This document shows positions 26,706 to 38,650 of a stretch of 64,000 nt of DNA, one piece after another. The stretch lies in the NCBI GenBank assembly GCA_007844125.1, contig CM017563.1:41742012-41806011 (forward strand), read 5' to 3'. Position numbers and translations under genes: made by a program. Under the pieces are notes generated by a model that saw only the letters and a program-made list of their open reading frames with translations, did not search any database and was not told the origin of the DNA. The stretch's first letter is position 1. Every line of letters starts with the position of its first letter. The DNA is from Sinonovacula constricta. Lineage: Eukaryota > Mollusca > Bivalvia > Cardiida > Solecurtidae.

Positions 26706-27261
26706 CGCATGAAATGGGGAAGATAACGATTTTTCAATGCCAGCCTTCGTTATTATATACTTACTCAGCCATTTACCCTTCGTACGTTATAACTTATGTT
26801 TAACTTATGACATATTTTAATGTCAATAATGCCAGGAAGTCGTTGATTTTTCGATACAGGGAGATATATAAACAGGAGAGATATGCAAGAAAGCCAGTTT
26901 CGGAATCACGAAGGATTGATCCTGAATGGCATCGACACCCGCGGTCAGCAATTGTATGGGAGAAATCAGTGCGTATACAAAAACAATTATGTATGATGAA
27001 GGAGACTTTACTCTTCAATTACGTTCCGAAAAACTTAACATTAATATTGTAATATGTTTCAACTAGATGTTCAAGTGATTATATTGAGCAATGCAGATGT
27101 TTCTGAAATGCAGAATTTACGAATGAACAACACAGCGCAGGAATATCACTCAGTAACTGAAGGCAGACAACGAGGGATCACGAGTGTTCCACTATTTGTG
27201 CATTGTAAACTAGGCCGAGGTTTTTGTCATATCCCGCTCTGGGCTTCACTGCGTTCTGTGG

Positions 27262-27366
27262 CTTTAGGGTAGTTTCCGACAGTTTGCCGATATCAGATGC
27301 ATGTAACAATTTCCCCAATATTTTGGGAAATTCAGGCATAATTTTTGCTTAAACTCATACTTTATC
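27262..27366 (+). repeat. 5' part of MITE family R2
   Basis: Reads GTAGTTTCCGACAGTTTGCC and then TCAGATGCATGTAACAAT, matching the start of the fuller R2 copy at 59,519 (AAAGGTGGTATCCGACAG). It is cut by the SINE that follows. The same fragment is at 47,650-47,760. Confidence 0.55.
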
Positions 27367-27372
27367 CGTGGC

Positions 27373-27610
27373 GTAGGCCTACTGGTAGAGTCGCTGATTT
27401 GAAACTCCTCTGACTTGTAAGCCTCTCACTGCCTGGGTTCGAGTCCCGTTCGGGGCGAAGAATTTAATGTAGATTGGTCTTCCAGGTGACTTGCGGTGTG
27501 CCGGTGGTTCTACCTTGACATGTGTCTGAGGTCTTTCTCGACCAATGGACGTTGCTAAAATGATCATAAATGGTCGATGCAATGTATTTTAAAAGCAAAT
27601 CAAACAAAAC
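27373..27610 (+). repeat. tRNA-derived SINE
   Basis: The head has an A-box-like TAGGCCTACTGGTAGAG and a perfect B box GGTTCGAGTCC (27,437-27,447), about the right distance apart for an internal RNA polymerase III promoter. A body containing GACTTGCGGTGTGCCGGTGG and GGACGTTGC follows, ending in an A/C-rich tail (AAAGCAAATCAAACAAAAC). The clover-leaf is not convincing, so it is a SINE rather than a tRNA gene. Copy C keeps only a central scrap (47,747-47,785). Confidence 0.7.
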
Positions 27611-27614
27611 ATAC

Positions 27615-28262
27615 GTAATGTAATATTACCATATAAATTAGTTTTCAAGTAAATAATAAATGTGTTTCAGTAGGATAATAATTGGTTAGTTAAATAATAA
27701 TTGCTTAGTTAAAGACATCTCGTAGTTTACATAAGCTAAGTGCAAAAAATAAATTTAGAGTAGAACAAAGAATGACATGATTAATAATCAAAACACAGAA
27801 ATATACTATACTGCACGGCGATACTTTTGCAAACAGCAGCAATGACGCACGTTATGACCAGATTCGGACAGTGATTGATGCATACGTCAAAACATAGGAA
27901 GAAATCATGGGAAAAGACACGATTAACACTAAAATACGACTTTTTATTAATACCAATATTAGAAAATAATAGGCGTAGGCGACACAATTAGCAAATGAGA
28001 TGCAGAGTTAGCGTAGAGTATATATTAGGGCTGCTGGGCGAAAGAAGGAATCGAGATGAGCTTGGGAGAGGAGGTTGATTTAGACGCGTTAGAGAGTGGT
28101 ATTCACGACTCACTGTTGTTAGATAATAAAATGTAACTTTCTTCAATAAAATCGTAATCATGGGATGATGTTGCGTTCTACTATGGAGCCCCGTTACGCC
28201 ATAAATATTCGCTTGCAAAAATGGATATGGACGTCTTTATATTATTAAAAAATGAAAATAAG
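27615..28262 (+). repeat. Copy-B-specific block, LTR-like in part
   Basis: This block has no counterpart at the matching point of copy C. Near 28,016 it has GTATATATTAGG and about 130 bases later AATAAA (28,145-28,150), then TGTTGCGTTC. A TATA box followed by a polyadenylation signal at that spacing is what a retroviral-type LTR shows, but I could not find TG/CA ends with a target duplication. Treat as a weak candidate. Confidence 0.2.
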
Positions 28263-28278
28263 AAGCGGTCTCAGCTTA

Positions 28279-28670
28279 CTTAAAGGTGGTATCCAACAAT
28301 ATGTCAATAGGAAATTCCCGAAACACTGATTTAAAGAATCATTATATAAATCGCTCTAAATGTTGATTCTTTTTAAATGTACAAACGATGAGAAGTTCTG
28401 CTACAAGTAGATATCGACTTCAGAGCGCATTACCCGGATGATAATAAGCATGATCCTAAAATCAAATGGTCACGTGTTTAGCTTAGTTTAAAAATACGGT
28501 AGCTACATCTAACACTGCAGCGTGGCTCAGATTGGAAATAAATGTTTGTAGCAACGAACCTGGTGTTATTCATTGCTTTGCACATACATGCATGGTATCA
28601 ATAAACAGCATTTCAATGTTATTTTCCGGTATCAAATAACTTATTTGCATGTTTGAGGCGACAAAACTAG
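28279..28670 (+). repeat. MITE family R2, second copy with one minisatellite-like unit
   Basis: Begins TTAAAGGTGGTATCC. At 28,420-28,470 it carries a single copy of the sequence that is amplified in copy C: TCGACTTCAGAGCGCATTAC, compared with the array unit's CCGACGTCAGAGCGCATAAC. Its end and the next R2 fragment are separated by unrelated sequence. Confidence 0.55.
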
Positions 28671-29409
28671 GTGCAGGCTGTAATCTCAGGTCAACAATAC
28701 TTTTTTCTCAAATAATATACATATTATAAGGGACTGAAAAAAGAACAAAGAACAACATGAGAACAATCAAAATTAAGTGCATGCGAGAGTATTGTGGAAA
28801 GGTTGATGATCTTAAGTCCAATTCTTGCAACTCGGGAAGTGTTGCGTGCAAGATTTGCACGTGGTTTGACTGGATCTCGTGCTTTCGCACGAAAGGAATG
28901 CAATTAATACAGAACTGAAGTCGAAGTGTTCTACGCTTAGCTAGATGAGTTAATGGAGGGTATGAATTTCAAAGGCTACTACTACTCTCTTTATATATTC
29001 GATTTACAGAGGTAAGACGTTTATAGGACAATGTGTCAAATAAAAACGCATTTGAATGACATTTGCAATACAATACACAACTTCTTTTGCCCAGACTGGT
29101 GGACCTTCTTATATGTGTTGGGTAATTAATAGTCACACTGTTTTAAGAAACTGTTTTTACATTCTTATCAGTTGCATTAAAATCCCACATTGTCATTATC
29201 AGCTAGTTTAAAAGGATACATGATTAGGGTAACAATTATTACCATTACATGTTTTGTAATTTTATGTATCAAATGTAGGATACACAGATATTTTAAAGCA
29301 GCGTGTTATACATCAACAAGCTGTAACAAAAATGTGCATATTAAGCGAGCAATTCATGAGTAAATATTGGACAAGAAATAAAGAATAGGGCAGTAATACT
29401 GTCAGATAC

Positions 29410-29719
29410 CTTCTTGAAAGGTTCTATCCAACAGTTTGCCTATATCAAATTCATGAAATAATACCTTATGACTGCATTGGGGAATTGGGTCGTTATTTCT
29501 GCATAAACTCATACTTTAGTATGGCATACATTGTTAATCTCTGCAGAGTCTTTCAGATAATAAATACCTGTCTGCAACGAGGAATGGGAATCTATGTTTC
29601 ACTGTTCACACTGATCTAGGGCATCAATAAGCAGCATTTCGCAAGATCTTTCCAAGTAACAATGACTTATGTGGTTGTTTGAGGACAAATATTTTCCAAA
29701 CTGTCGGATACCACCTTAA
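29410..29719 (+). repeat. MITE family R2, 3' part
   Basis: Ends AAACTGTCGGATACCACCTT, the inverted complement of the family 5' end. The flanking TTAA resembles the target site of a TTAA-type element, although one base does not fit. The matching end in copy C is worn (49,700-49,830). Confidence 0.55.
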
Positions 29720-29984
29720 ACATCAAGTTTTATCGATCACATTGTAGAGACAGCCTAACTACCATCTCCCATGAATAATATGATTATTGGCCAAGTGTTG
29801 ACCGTTTACAGTTTTAATTTATCTAAGAATATTGCCGAAAGTTTACGAAACCTCTCCGAACAATTATGAAACATTACAAAGATATGCAGTAGTGATTTTA
29901 TCTTAAGGAGCAAAATGTTTATCAACAATGTGAATGTGGGTTTACCTGCTTTAGCTCAACACAAACGACGATTTTCCGAAAATC

Positions 29985-29993
29985 TATAAATAG
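29985..29993 (+). promoter_or_regulatory. TATA box of the TNF ligand gene
   Basis: TATAAATAG lies 75 bases before the start codon, a distance that allows a short 5' leader. The same site in the broken paralogue (near 50,078) reads CTATAGATTTG and has lost the box. Confidence 0.5.
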
Positions 29994-30067
29994 CTTTGAC
30001 CTACTTTTAATGTTTACGGCAATCTCAAATACATGCGTGGGCAATGTTCTGCTGATTGACATAAAAC

Positions 30068-33000
30068 ATGGATTCCACTGTTAGTGACATTTCGGAAAAT
30101 ACTTTACTTGAACAAAAATCTCCAGATTTAACAGTCTTGAGGGGAGTGTGGAGCAATCTGGCTTTTAAACAATCGTATCATGTTTTTCGTCAAAGATATG
30201 TGCTTCTTCAGCTGCTGGTACTTGTGATGCTTTTGACATTAAACATTCTGACGGTCATGTATTTGAAAAAAGAACCAGAAACGTATCAACAGGATCTGAA
30301 CGATCTGTGTTTACCGTGCGATCAACTGCGAAGTCATGCTGAAACTTCGTATGAAGGAGTTGTGATTGAAGATGGTGGAAAGTCATGCTGTGCTCGGAAC
30401 GGTCGGAATATCTCGACGTTGATCAAGCAGGTAGGTTCATTCAATCTGTCAATTGATAAATAGATGAATAAGTAATTAAAATAAATTACAAACAATCATT
30501 ACAAACATGACATATCAATATTCAGTAAGTAAAAGAAATATTCCCTCGGTTAATTAATCAGTTACTTAAAACATACATAAGTAAATACATAAGTAAACAA
30601 CTCTATCAACGAATGACTCACAGTGAAAATAACTGCACCTCAATCTCAAAATGTCATACCAATATAACTGTGATTAATGCCGTCTCTTACAACAAAAACA
30701 AGAACATAAACAACAATCTGCTTGGTATGTTTGAACGTTAATTAACGGGCCTGTGGAAGATTAAAATGAATATGTAAAGCGACGACTAAGGTAAAAGAAA
30801 GTAAAAATCCTATATTCAACCGCATTACATTTTCAATATGTATTTGTTAAAATGTTCATTTGTATGATTTAACTTAAACGCATCATTTTAACAATTTGAG
30901 ATTGTATTCACTTAGTAATAATTACAGTCTATTTATATTACTTTCGGTATTGAGGGGACCAAATGACCAGTAAAATGCAATAAATGTCTGCAGCAGACGA
31001 TCTATTTATAACGTGAGGTCGATGATTCATACAACGCAAATATGCAATGTTCCCAATTATGACCGATTGCCGCATTAAGAGATTGCTCCAAATGTACTGC
31101 TTCAAAGATTGCGCATTTAGTTCTCAAACTATCGTTTTGTTTATCAACAACCCGAGCTCGACCTACTTAAGCAGGACGAATGTCGGTAATATTATGCCAC
31201 CGCGTGTTACTAGATAACAATATTTATCTAGGTCAATACACTGATAGTTTGGTGCATAACTAAATTTACATTTGTGTAGAAGCATATGCATGCATTCATT
31301 AATGCATTGATTCTTCGACATTTATGTATGCATGCATTTGTGCGTATCTACATTCCTGCATGCATAAATGCGTGCATACAAGGGGCGGATCCATGATTTT
31401 TCTTGTTTGGGGTGGGGGGTTATTGAGGGGTTGCGGGATGTTCCACTCCTCGACCAACAACACACACAAAAACTTTTTAAATGTAGAAGCCATATTGATT
31501 CATTTGTTCTGTGGTTCAAACCTGTTTGCATTCTGGACATCAAATGTAATATAATCATATTTATTCATGGGATAAAGGAAGAGGTAAAATAAAGTGAGAA
31601 CCATAGGTACGAATAGCGTAAGTGGGTTTGGGGCATGCTCTATCAGCCCATCAGAGTGAGTGTTACATCTAAAGGCCAAATAGTGTCATTCCCTGCATTT
31701 CAGATGCTTGACAAACCGTTATAGAAACTATGTATTTACACAAAGTTTAATTTAAAGTCGTTAATTTTTGGCATATGTACGTTTTTACTCGTCTTATCTG
31801 TAGCACTGGAGACATATGTGACTACAGTACTCCTTCTGACATAAAAGATGTGACACACTCTGCAATGGAAAAAGATAACTTCACAGATGCATTTTGTCAT
31901 ATGGTAATCTTGCGTCATTATTTTTCCAATTGCAGTTTACCAACCATTGGTACAAGATAAAACTTGATGCAGGTAAATGGTTTAATTGTTTTGTTTCTGT
32001 GCATCTAACTAAAAAGCTTATAGTTTGTGTGCTACACTGCGGTAACACTGTGTGCAATTATGCATCATGAAGTTATAACATTGTCGTTGTGCAGCTGTAT
32101 TCGTGTACTTGTTCGTCTCTTTTCTATTGCCATTGTGCAAATATTTAAGTATGAAAGTGTAATTGTGCAAGTATATACATATAAATCTGCATTTAAATAT
32201 GATTATAGTGGTTACGACAGTAAATGCAATTATTTGCTGTGTGTAATCGTTTATTTATTTATATATGAGACAGAGACAAGTGAGTGATTGTTTCGTTTTC
32301 CACGAAACCTATCTATTAAGAGGACCCGATATAGATAAAGGTTCATTTATATTCAGCAGTTCGATGAAAATGGTGTTAGGCGATTACGTTGAATTCGTAC
32401 ATGTATGTTTTATACTTCTTGTTTATGTACCGGTGTTTTATAAGTACTCTTTAGTCCAAAACACCCAACTTATCAATATACTCAACTGTCAGGAAGTTTA
32501 AAGTACATTATGTATTATCTTTACATTCCCCGAGAATAGGGTGAAAAGAAAAAGAGGTAGGGAAATCACCCATTTTACTTCCTGGATCATGAAAGCTGTC
32601 AAGCTTTCAAACCATTTGGAACACCTCGGGTAATTCCGTCCTCGGTAAAATCATCCCTCGGAAGTATCTGGTGTAATGATACTTAAAGCATCACGATCGT
32701 TATCTTCTCAAGAAGAATACTACATTTTTCTTTTCTTAAAAAAGCGATAGGTGTAGTTTATAGAATTATTTCATCCTATAAACTTTCATATATCAGTTAA
32801 ACTGTTCACATCTCATTAGATATACAACTGTACTGCATATTCAGTAGAAATGACAAAACATTTATTTTGTTGTTTTGATGACGTCAATAATTTCCAATTT
32901 ACATGTTTTTCTTACAGAGGATCCCAGTTTCCATTATTGTGAAGATAAAACCCAGGATTCGGCATTAAAAACGTCGATCAAACTTGTCGGTGCACACCTG

Positions 33001-33925
33001 GAGCCAAGAGGTATCCATCAATCACTTTTAGTCACGGAAGTGTTTTGTTTAAAAAGTACTCGTTTTCATAATAAATTATGGACAATAATGTCATTATGTA
33101 ATACGTTTTATAATTTATTTACTTTTTCAATTCAAACATTCTGTGCAAGCAATTAGTTCGACCTAGTCCCTCTTTCAAATATTTATTTACAACCTAATTC
33201 AATTGTTATACTTTTATTTGACAGTCATATAAACATATAAACATGATTGCATTGTCCAAACTTTTAAGGATATTATCTATTATGTATATTAGATAAGACA
33301 TCGCCCACATTTGAAGATATGGCCTATATTTGTGAGGCCATTACCTTTTTTGTGTAGTTGATATGTTCCATATTTATTAAAGACTACTTTTATTGGTAAA
33401 TAATGACTTACATTGATTTATGCATTAACTATATGTTTAGACCCACTTTAAGTTTATGTAAATGAATTATCTGTATTTCTTAAAAAAATACCCTTTTTTT
33501 TCTTTATGTTTTTCCCACTCGCAGAAGTCAATATGCGATTAGCTCTCTGGAAGAATGCTTCCTTTGGCGGCTGGGGAGACCACGGACTACAATACCGGGA
33601 CGGATATATTCACATTCCTGAAACTGCACTCTACTACGTCTACACGCAATTGGCTTTGAAAGACCGCAAGACTGATTCATACGACATGCTGATTTTCAGT
33701 CACATTGTTGTCAAACAGACAGCCACAAGCGAAGACGAACAAAGTATATTAAATAGTTGTAACACACCGGATCCATGCAACGGCAAGGTCAGCGATCAGC
33801 AATCAAGTTATCTTGGTTCTTATATTATGCTGAAGGAAGGGGACAAAATAGCCGTAAAGGTTGCAGGCAAACCTGGCATCATCGAGGAATCAGAAATGAA
33901 CTTTTTCGGCGTTTACAAGGCTTGA
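30068..33925 (+). CDS. TNF superfamily ligand, type II membrane protein (three exons)
   Basis: Proposed exons are 30,068-30,430, 32,920-33,010 and 33,525-33,925, giving 284 residues. A cytoplasmic tail of ~43 residues precedes a membrane helix (about 44-66) with a basic edge on each side. Next is an extracellular stalk with CLPC (81-84), CC (107-108) and an Asn-Ile-Ser glycosylation site (114). The TNF homology domain fills about 140-284: KLVGAHL (strand A), then W...GLQYRDGYIHIPETALYYVY, a CNTPDPC pair, MLKEGDKIAVKV and the terminal FFGVYKA. Such ligands trimerise and bind TNF receptors to control inflammation and cell death. Exon 1 ends CAG/gtaggt. Exon 3 joins in phase 1 after CTCGCAG. For exon 2 the in-frame choice is the second AG of the acceptor (CAGAG); an unseen extra exon is the alternative. 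Length and layout fit the family. TNF ligands are known to be expanded in bivalves. A broken duplicate lies 20 kb downstream. Confidence 0.85.
30431..32919 (+). other. Intron 1 of the TNF gene
   Basis: Runs from gtaggt to a pyrimidine-rich acceptor. It includes a hAT-like element (from 31,381) and the empty site (about 30,982) of the transposon that entered the paralogous intron at 51,052. No convincing extra exon was seen, although a small one cannot be excluded. Confidence 0.6.
31381..31940 (+). mobile_element. hAT-like DNA element, left end intact, right end not found
   Basis: Starts AGGGGCGGATCC directly after TGCATACA (31,373-31,380). The same octamer follows the right end of the paralogous element in copy C (54,576-54,583). 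An 8-bp duplication with this kind of short TIR fits the hAT superfamily. The right boundary given is only where similarity to copy C fades. No transposase frame was seen. Confidence 0.5.
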
Positions 33926-33976
33926 AAGTTGAAGTAGACAACCTTACAAATGTCGTGCAATTTAAGGCTGCATATA

Positions 33977-33982
33977 AATAAA
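33977..33982 (+). other. Polyadenylation signal of the TNF gene
   Basis: AATAAA 52 bases after the stop codon ends; a short 3' UTR is plausible. Confidence 0.45.
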
Positions 33983-33989
33983 CATAAGG

Positions 33990-35638
33990 AAGTTATTTCT
34001 CGCAAAAGTAAACAACAATACAAATCTCTCAAAGGACAACGCATGCTTAGCAATAATTTTTTCAACTTTAACTATTTTCTGATACAGCTCAAAAACCTCA
34101 CATGCGAAATTATATTTTATTTTGCATTTTTATTATGCTGCTGCCTAAGATAATACACTTCTTTTCGTGAGTTTTTGCTGAACGTACTTCTTTCTGATTC
34201 CTTCGGCCAGATACCAATCAAGGCGGACACTTGTCTTTTGCTTCACTTTCAACAAAGGCATTGACGTATTCTGTAAACAGGTAACCTGTAGTTTTACTGG
34301 GATTATATTGTGACACACTTTCAAAAAGCCAGAATTCAAAAATATTCTGTATCAGATACCATTGTGATACAGCTGCTTCGTACTCATATGTGGCCCAGGT
34401 ACCAATGAAATATCTCTAATAGTCGCTGTTAGAACATTAACCAATCTGAAATTGAAAAACACACGTACGACACAAACTTACTTTTAGTGGTTAAAGCATG
34501 TATATACAGTCCTTTGGGTGGCCGCACTTTCCAGTTGATAACTTCCGATGTCTTTTAATAGTTTCCATTATTATACCAGGGTTACCAATAAGTATTTTAA
34601 AGTCTAATTAAAATATATATAAAGGGAAAATACGTCAAATATCTAATTTGCTTTTCGGAATTTTCTTTTTCATACAGAGTAAATACCTTCGTTAGAGTCT
34701 ATCAAAAAGAACATCACACGTTTCAGCGTGCTATTCTTTTCTAGACGTCGAATGTTCTTTAGCCGAATTATACTTCTGTACGTCCTGTTTGAATCACATA
34801 GACGCAACCATACTTGTGTTTATAGTCTTTAATCGCCTTTGCTCATTGATCCTTTGATAGGATTTGCCCATCGTCAATTTCGTAACAGGTTTAGATTGTT
34901 TTTTGAAAAGCATTGAAGGCATCAATGCAGGAAACAGCAATGGAATTCTATAGCCCCAGCATCTAGACTTATACTATCCGTCCATTGGTTTGGCCTATAT
35001 ATATTTCCCTCCAATGTGTTGAACGGAAACACCTTATTTATGATCATAGTATGCCATTCACTGATACACCAAGTCTAGATTGCATATTGAAGCAAAGATG
35101 ATGCATTTTAATGAACCTATACTTTTTTAATACTTTTAGTAAGACTCAGGAAAAAGTCTCTGAATTGTAACGACATTTTCTCACTGGCAATATCGAAGAA
35201 GTTCCCTCTAAAAGTCCAAGGGATTATTTTTATTTTCCTTTAAGTTTAGGAACTTCAATCTTGACTGTGGTTTCATACTGTCCGGTGTGTAGTAATGTTA
35301 ACCTGCGCAATAGTACCACATCTTACCTGAGGTTAAAGATGTGGCCTTTAACTAACCCCGTCTAACCAATGGATTCGGACGTATCGGCAACAGGGGATTA
35401 TGTTTAGCTCATCAATATTACGGGTTTTGCAGACAGCAACATTGATTGAAATTTATCTGGACCTGTCGTGATTACTTCGGGAATAACGACGTTTTGGTCT
35501 ATTTATGGATGTCTGGGAAAATTGGCATGAATGGCGTGGGGATGGTGGTGGAGGTCGTGTTATAATTGTGTTTTAATATTACGTTTAATGGACTTTTATT
35601 CTTGGTTTAATCATATTGTGTAACTATCTGCACTGAAC
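33990..35638. other. 3' flank of the TNF gene up to copy C
   Basis: No gene or repeat recognised. It has no counterpart after the broken TNF copy at 56,254, so this flank together with exon 3 is missing from copy C. Confidence 0.5.
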
Positions 35639-35855
35639 GTTACAGTTACTTTTATGTTTAATTTATGTTTAATGTGATGTTAAACAATAATAAAAGCTAC
35701 TTTTGTTTGTCTTCAAAACACGGTATCCTCTCTTTTCATGTTCTTTCGGTGCACAATAACCAACCTTCTTGAAACTGTTGTGTTTTATAATGTGTCTGGT
35801 AAAAGTAAGTGTTTTCATTAGCACATCTTGGAAAAAAGTGACCTAATAATTTATA

Positions 35856-36253
35856 GTTGTAGTAGAAGTAGTAGGACTACTAGCAAATGTAGTAGCAGCA
35901 GTAAAAGTAGTAGTAGAAGTAATAGTTATAGTAGTAGTAGAAGTAGAAGTAGTAGTAGAAGTAGTAGCTGCAAGAATAGTACGAGTAGTAGTAGTAGTAG
36001 TAGTAGAAATAGCAGTAATATAATGGTAATTGTAAAAGTAGTAGTTGTTGTTGTTGTTGGAAAAGTAGTAGTAATAGACGTATTGGTAGTAGTGGTTGAA
36101 GTTAAAGTAGCAGTAATAGAAGTTGTAGTAATATGGTAGTTATGGAAGTAGTTGTAGTAGCTGTTGTTGTTGTTTTTGTTGTAGAAGTAGAAGTAGAAGA
36201 AGAAATAGTAGACATAGTAGTAGTAGAAGGAGTAGTAGTTGTAGTAGTAGACT

Positions 36254-36295
<42 letters not shown>

Positions 36296-36345
36296 AAGTA
36301 GTAGTAGTAATAGTAGAAGTAGTAGTAGTAATAGTAGTAAAAACA
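35856..36345 (+). repeat. (GTA)n/(TAG)n trinucleotide microsatellite block, copy C
   Basis: Same type and same flanks as 14,136-14,700. Its interruptions are placed differently, so the arrays have drifted independently since the duplication. Confidence 0.95.
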
Positions 36346-36509
36346 GCAAAAGTATCACTCAGCAGGAAGTTCAGACAAGCGTCATATTTATAATACGGTG
36401 TTACTGTTTGTTTTGATATTGGACCCCGATAACGTAGCCTTCTTTTTTCCTCCGACTCAAAGGCGAATAGCCCATAGGGCAGACTTCCAATCCAGGCAAA
36501 GGAATTAGT

Positions 36510-36650
36510 GTGGGGAGGTCTTCACGTTGACCTGCTCTGCATCATTCTGTTTGTTTCTGGACTTCTTCCAATAGAAAAGGTGGACGTCGCTATAATGACA
36601 CTTTCGTTATCGCTGCGATGTATCTCAAAACAAAACAAAACTTTGTATAC
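36510..36650 (+). repeat. SINE 3' body and tail, copy C
   Basis: Paralogue of 14,866-15,000, ending CTCAAAACAAAACAAAAC. Because both copies have it, the SINE is older than the duplication. Confidence 0.5.
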
Positions 36651-38439
36651 AACCAATCAGAACCTTAGATCAACGCAAATGTTGTAATTTTTTCCCTTTG
36701 TCTGCTGTCAGTACCTATGCACCAACACATTGCATTGTTGTTAAAGTAGGTCCCGGATGAGGTTACGCAACAACACGCCTTTTTTTAAAATAATGCGCGA
36801 TTTATCTATCGAAAACGAAAGTAAGTAAATAAACCCATACCAGTCAGCAAAGAAAAAAAAAACAGGTAAGATGTTAGGTGTTTCCCAAAGCCACGTAACA
36901 GATATAAAAAAACCTGTAGCTGTTACTACTTACTTACGTAATTCAGAGTAAATTAGCATTCAAACGATTAATGATATTGTTTGGTTCCACGTGTATTTGT
37001 ACATTACTGTTTTTTTTTTATTTTAGTATAAATTATCCCTGGATAAGACAGTGTACATATTCTAGAATGAGATGTAGTTTAATATAGAACAATATTGTCT
37101 ATTCAAATCGTTTTTAAATATCATGTATCCCTTTCTATTACAGAACAAACATCTCAAAATCTATTTTATTTACAGCTCATAACTAAATGCTAAGTCACGT
37201 CCAAAGTACAGTTTTGTGGCAGAATACAGCGAATTCTTTGTTACATACATCAGTTAAAAGCCGTGACCTCTATATGCCCAATTGCCTATTATTATATTTC
37301 CACGTTTACCTGTACCTAACCGAAAAGAGTTAATTTTGAAAAAGTGGTGACAATGACAGGCGGCCATTAAGAAGAGACGCGCTAGGTTTAACGGGCTGGC
37401 GACACAATGCATGGAAAACATTCATCCAACCAGTTACATGTCGAGAACGACAACAACATCAAAACCTACTGAGAGGGAAGGAGAATGATAGGATTTTAGT
37501 GGCAGTTTGGGAATCAAGATCCGGGCTCAACTAATTGATATTGAATGAGGATGAAAGCTCGTTGTTGATGTTATCGCGAGCTTGGCAATAACTTGCCCGA
37601 ACGTGTAAGGGACGAACAATAGACAACACATAAATCAAACGTAAGACAGTTGATATTGGCAGTATAACTGTACTGACAGCCTTTATGCTCCTTGTACAGC
37701 CACTTGCAGATAAACGGAGACAACGAAGGCAATAACGACTGTTCTGAAGGCCCATTTCTTCAGTTGCTCTATGCCCCTTCAAATCAATATCAGTCATAAA
37801 GCAACAACTGTTAACACTCTTTCCAATGACAACGTATGTGCTTATCTATGACAAAAGGGACGACCGACCCAATGCAATCTATTATAGTATTTAAATGTTC
37901 CAACTTACGAGGTTTGCACGAAAGTATGGTAAAGGCGACAATTTCAGTGCTGTACACCAGTTTATTGTTTCAACTCATTCATTTCATGTAAAGATCAGCC
38001 TCCTCATCACTTAAGTCGTGCCCTATATAGGTGGAACAGCATCAACATTCTTCATACCCCGATGTAACGTGAGATTATAAAGTGGGTAAAACTTCAGGCT
38101 TTTTATTTGCTTTTCTTCTGTTATTGTGGATAAATAATCGGCTTCTTATAACATTGCATTTCAATTTCATTACATAAAAGTACATTTTGTTGTGTTAGTT
38201 TGTATTGCGTTCTAATATCGATAATATCCGGTTGCTTATTTTCTAATTTGCACGTTTTAATTTGATGTCACCGCGGTTTTTACTTATGACAGCATTAACT
38301 CAGCTTTTATTCGAAGTCATCTCTTTGGCTGTTCTATTTCATACTATTCTCTTGTTTGCAACTGGTAGGTAGCGGAGGCATTTATCTCCGGTATATATAT
38401 TGATAGATCATTATAATTAGTGTAATTCTGTTTTATATG

Positions 38440-38650
38440 ACATTATTTTATATGTTTATAACCCATGATGCATAAGTTTGCTGTTAGTTTTTTCACTTTG
38501 ATGGAATTTGTTTTATTTTCACTGTTTTCTTATGGGAAATACCTTCAGGAAATGCGAGGTTTCAGCGCTCAGCAAACGGGGTATAAGAACACATGTTCGT
38601 CCTTTTGCCGACTGACCGTTCCATGTCGGTAACGTTTGATGTCGTTTATT
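38440..38650 (+). repeat. Dispersed repeat R1, copy 4
   Basis: Inverted match of 10,790-11,000, with GACTGACCGTTCCATGTCGG in the middle. It belongs to the A/C shared arm. Confidence 0.5.

Noticed and set aside
30395..30409. Furin-like cleavage site RNGR in the TNF stalk
   Set aside because: It fits only the minimal RxxR pattern and lacks the basic P2 residue; too weak to claim shedding.
31299..31592. Several overlapping 60-78 codon frames
   Set aside because: They lie in the left part of the hAT-like element and in ATGC-rich simple sequence; no conservation with copy C as protein.
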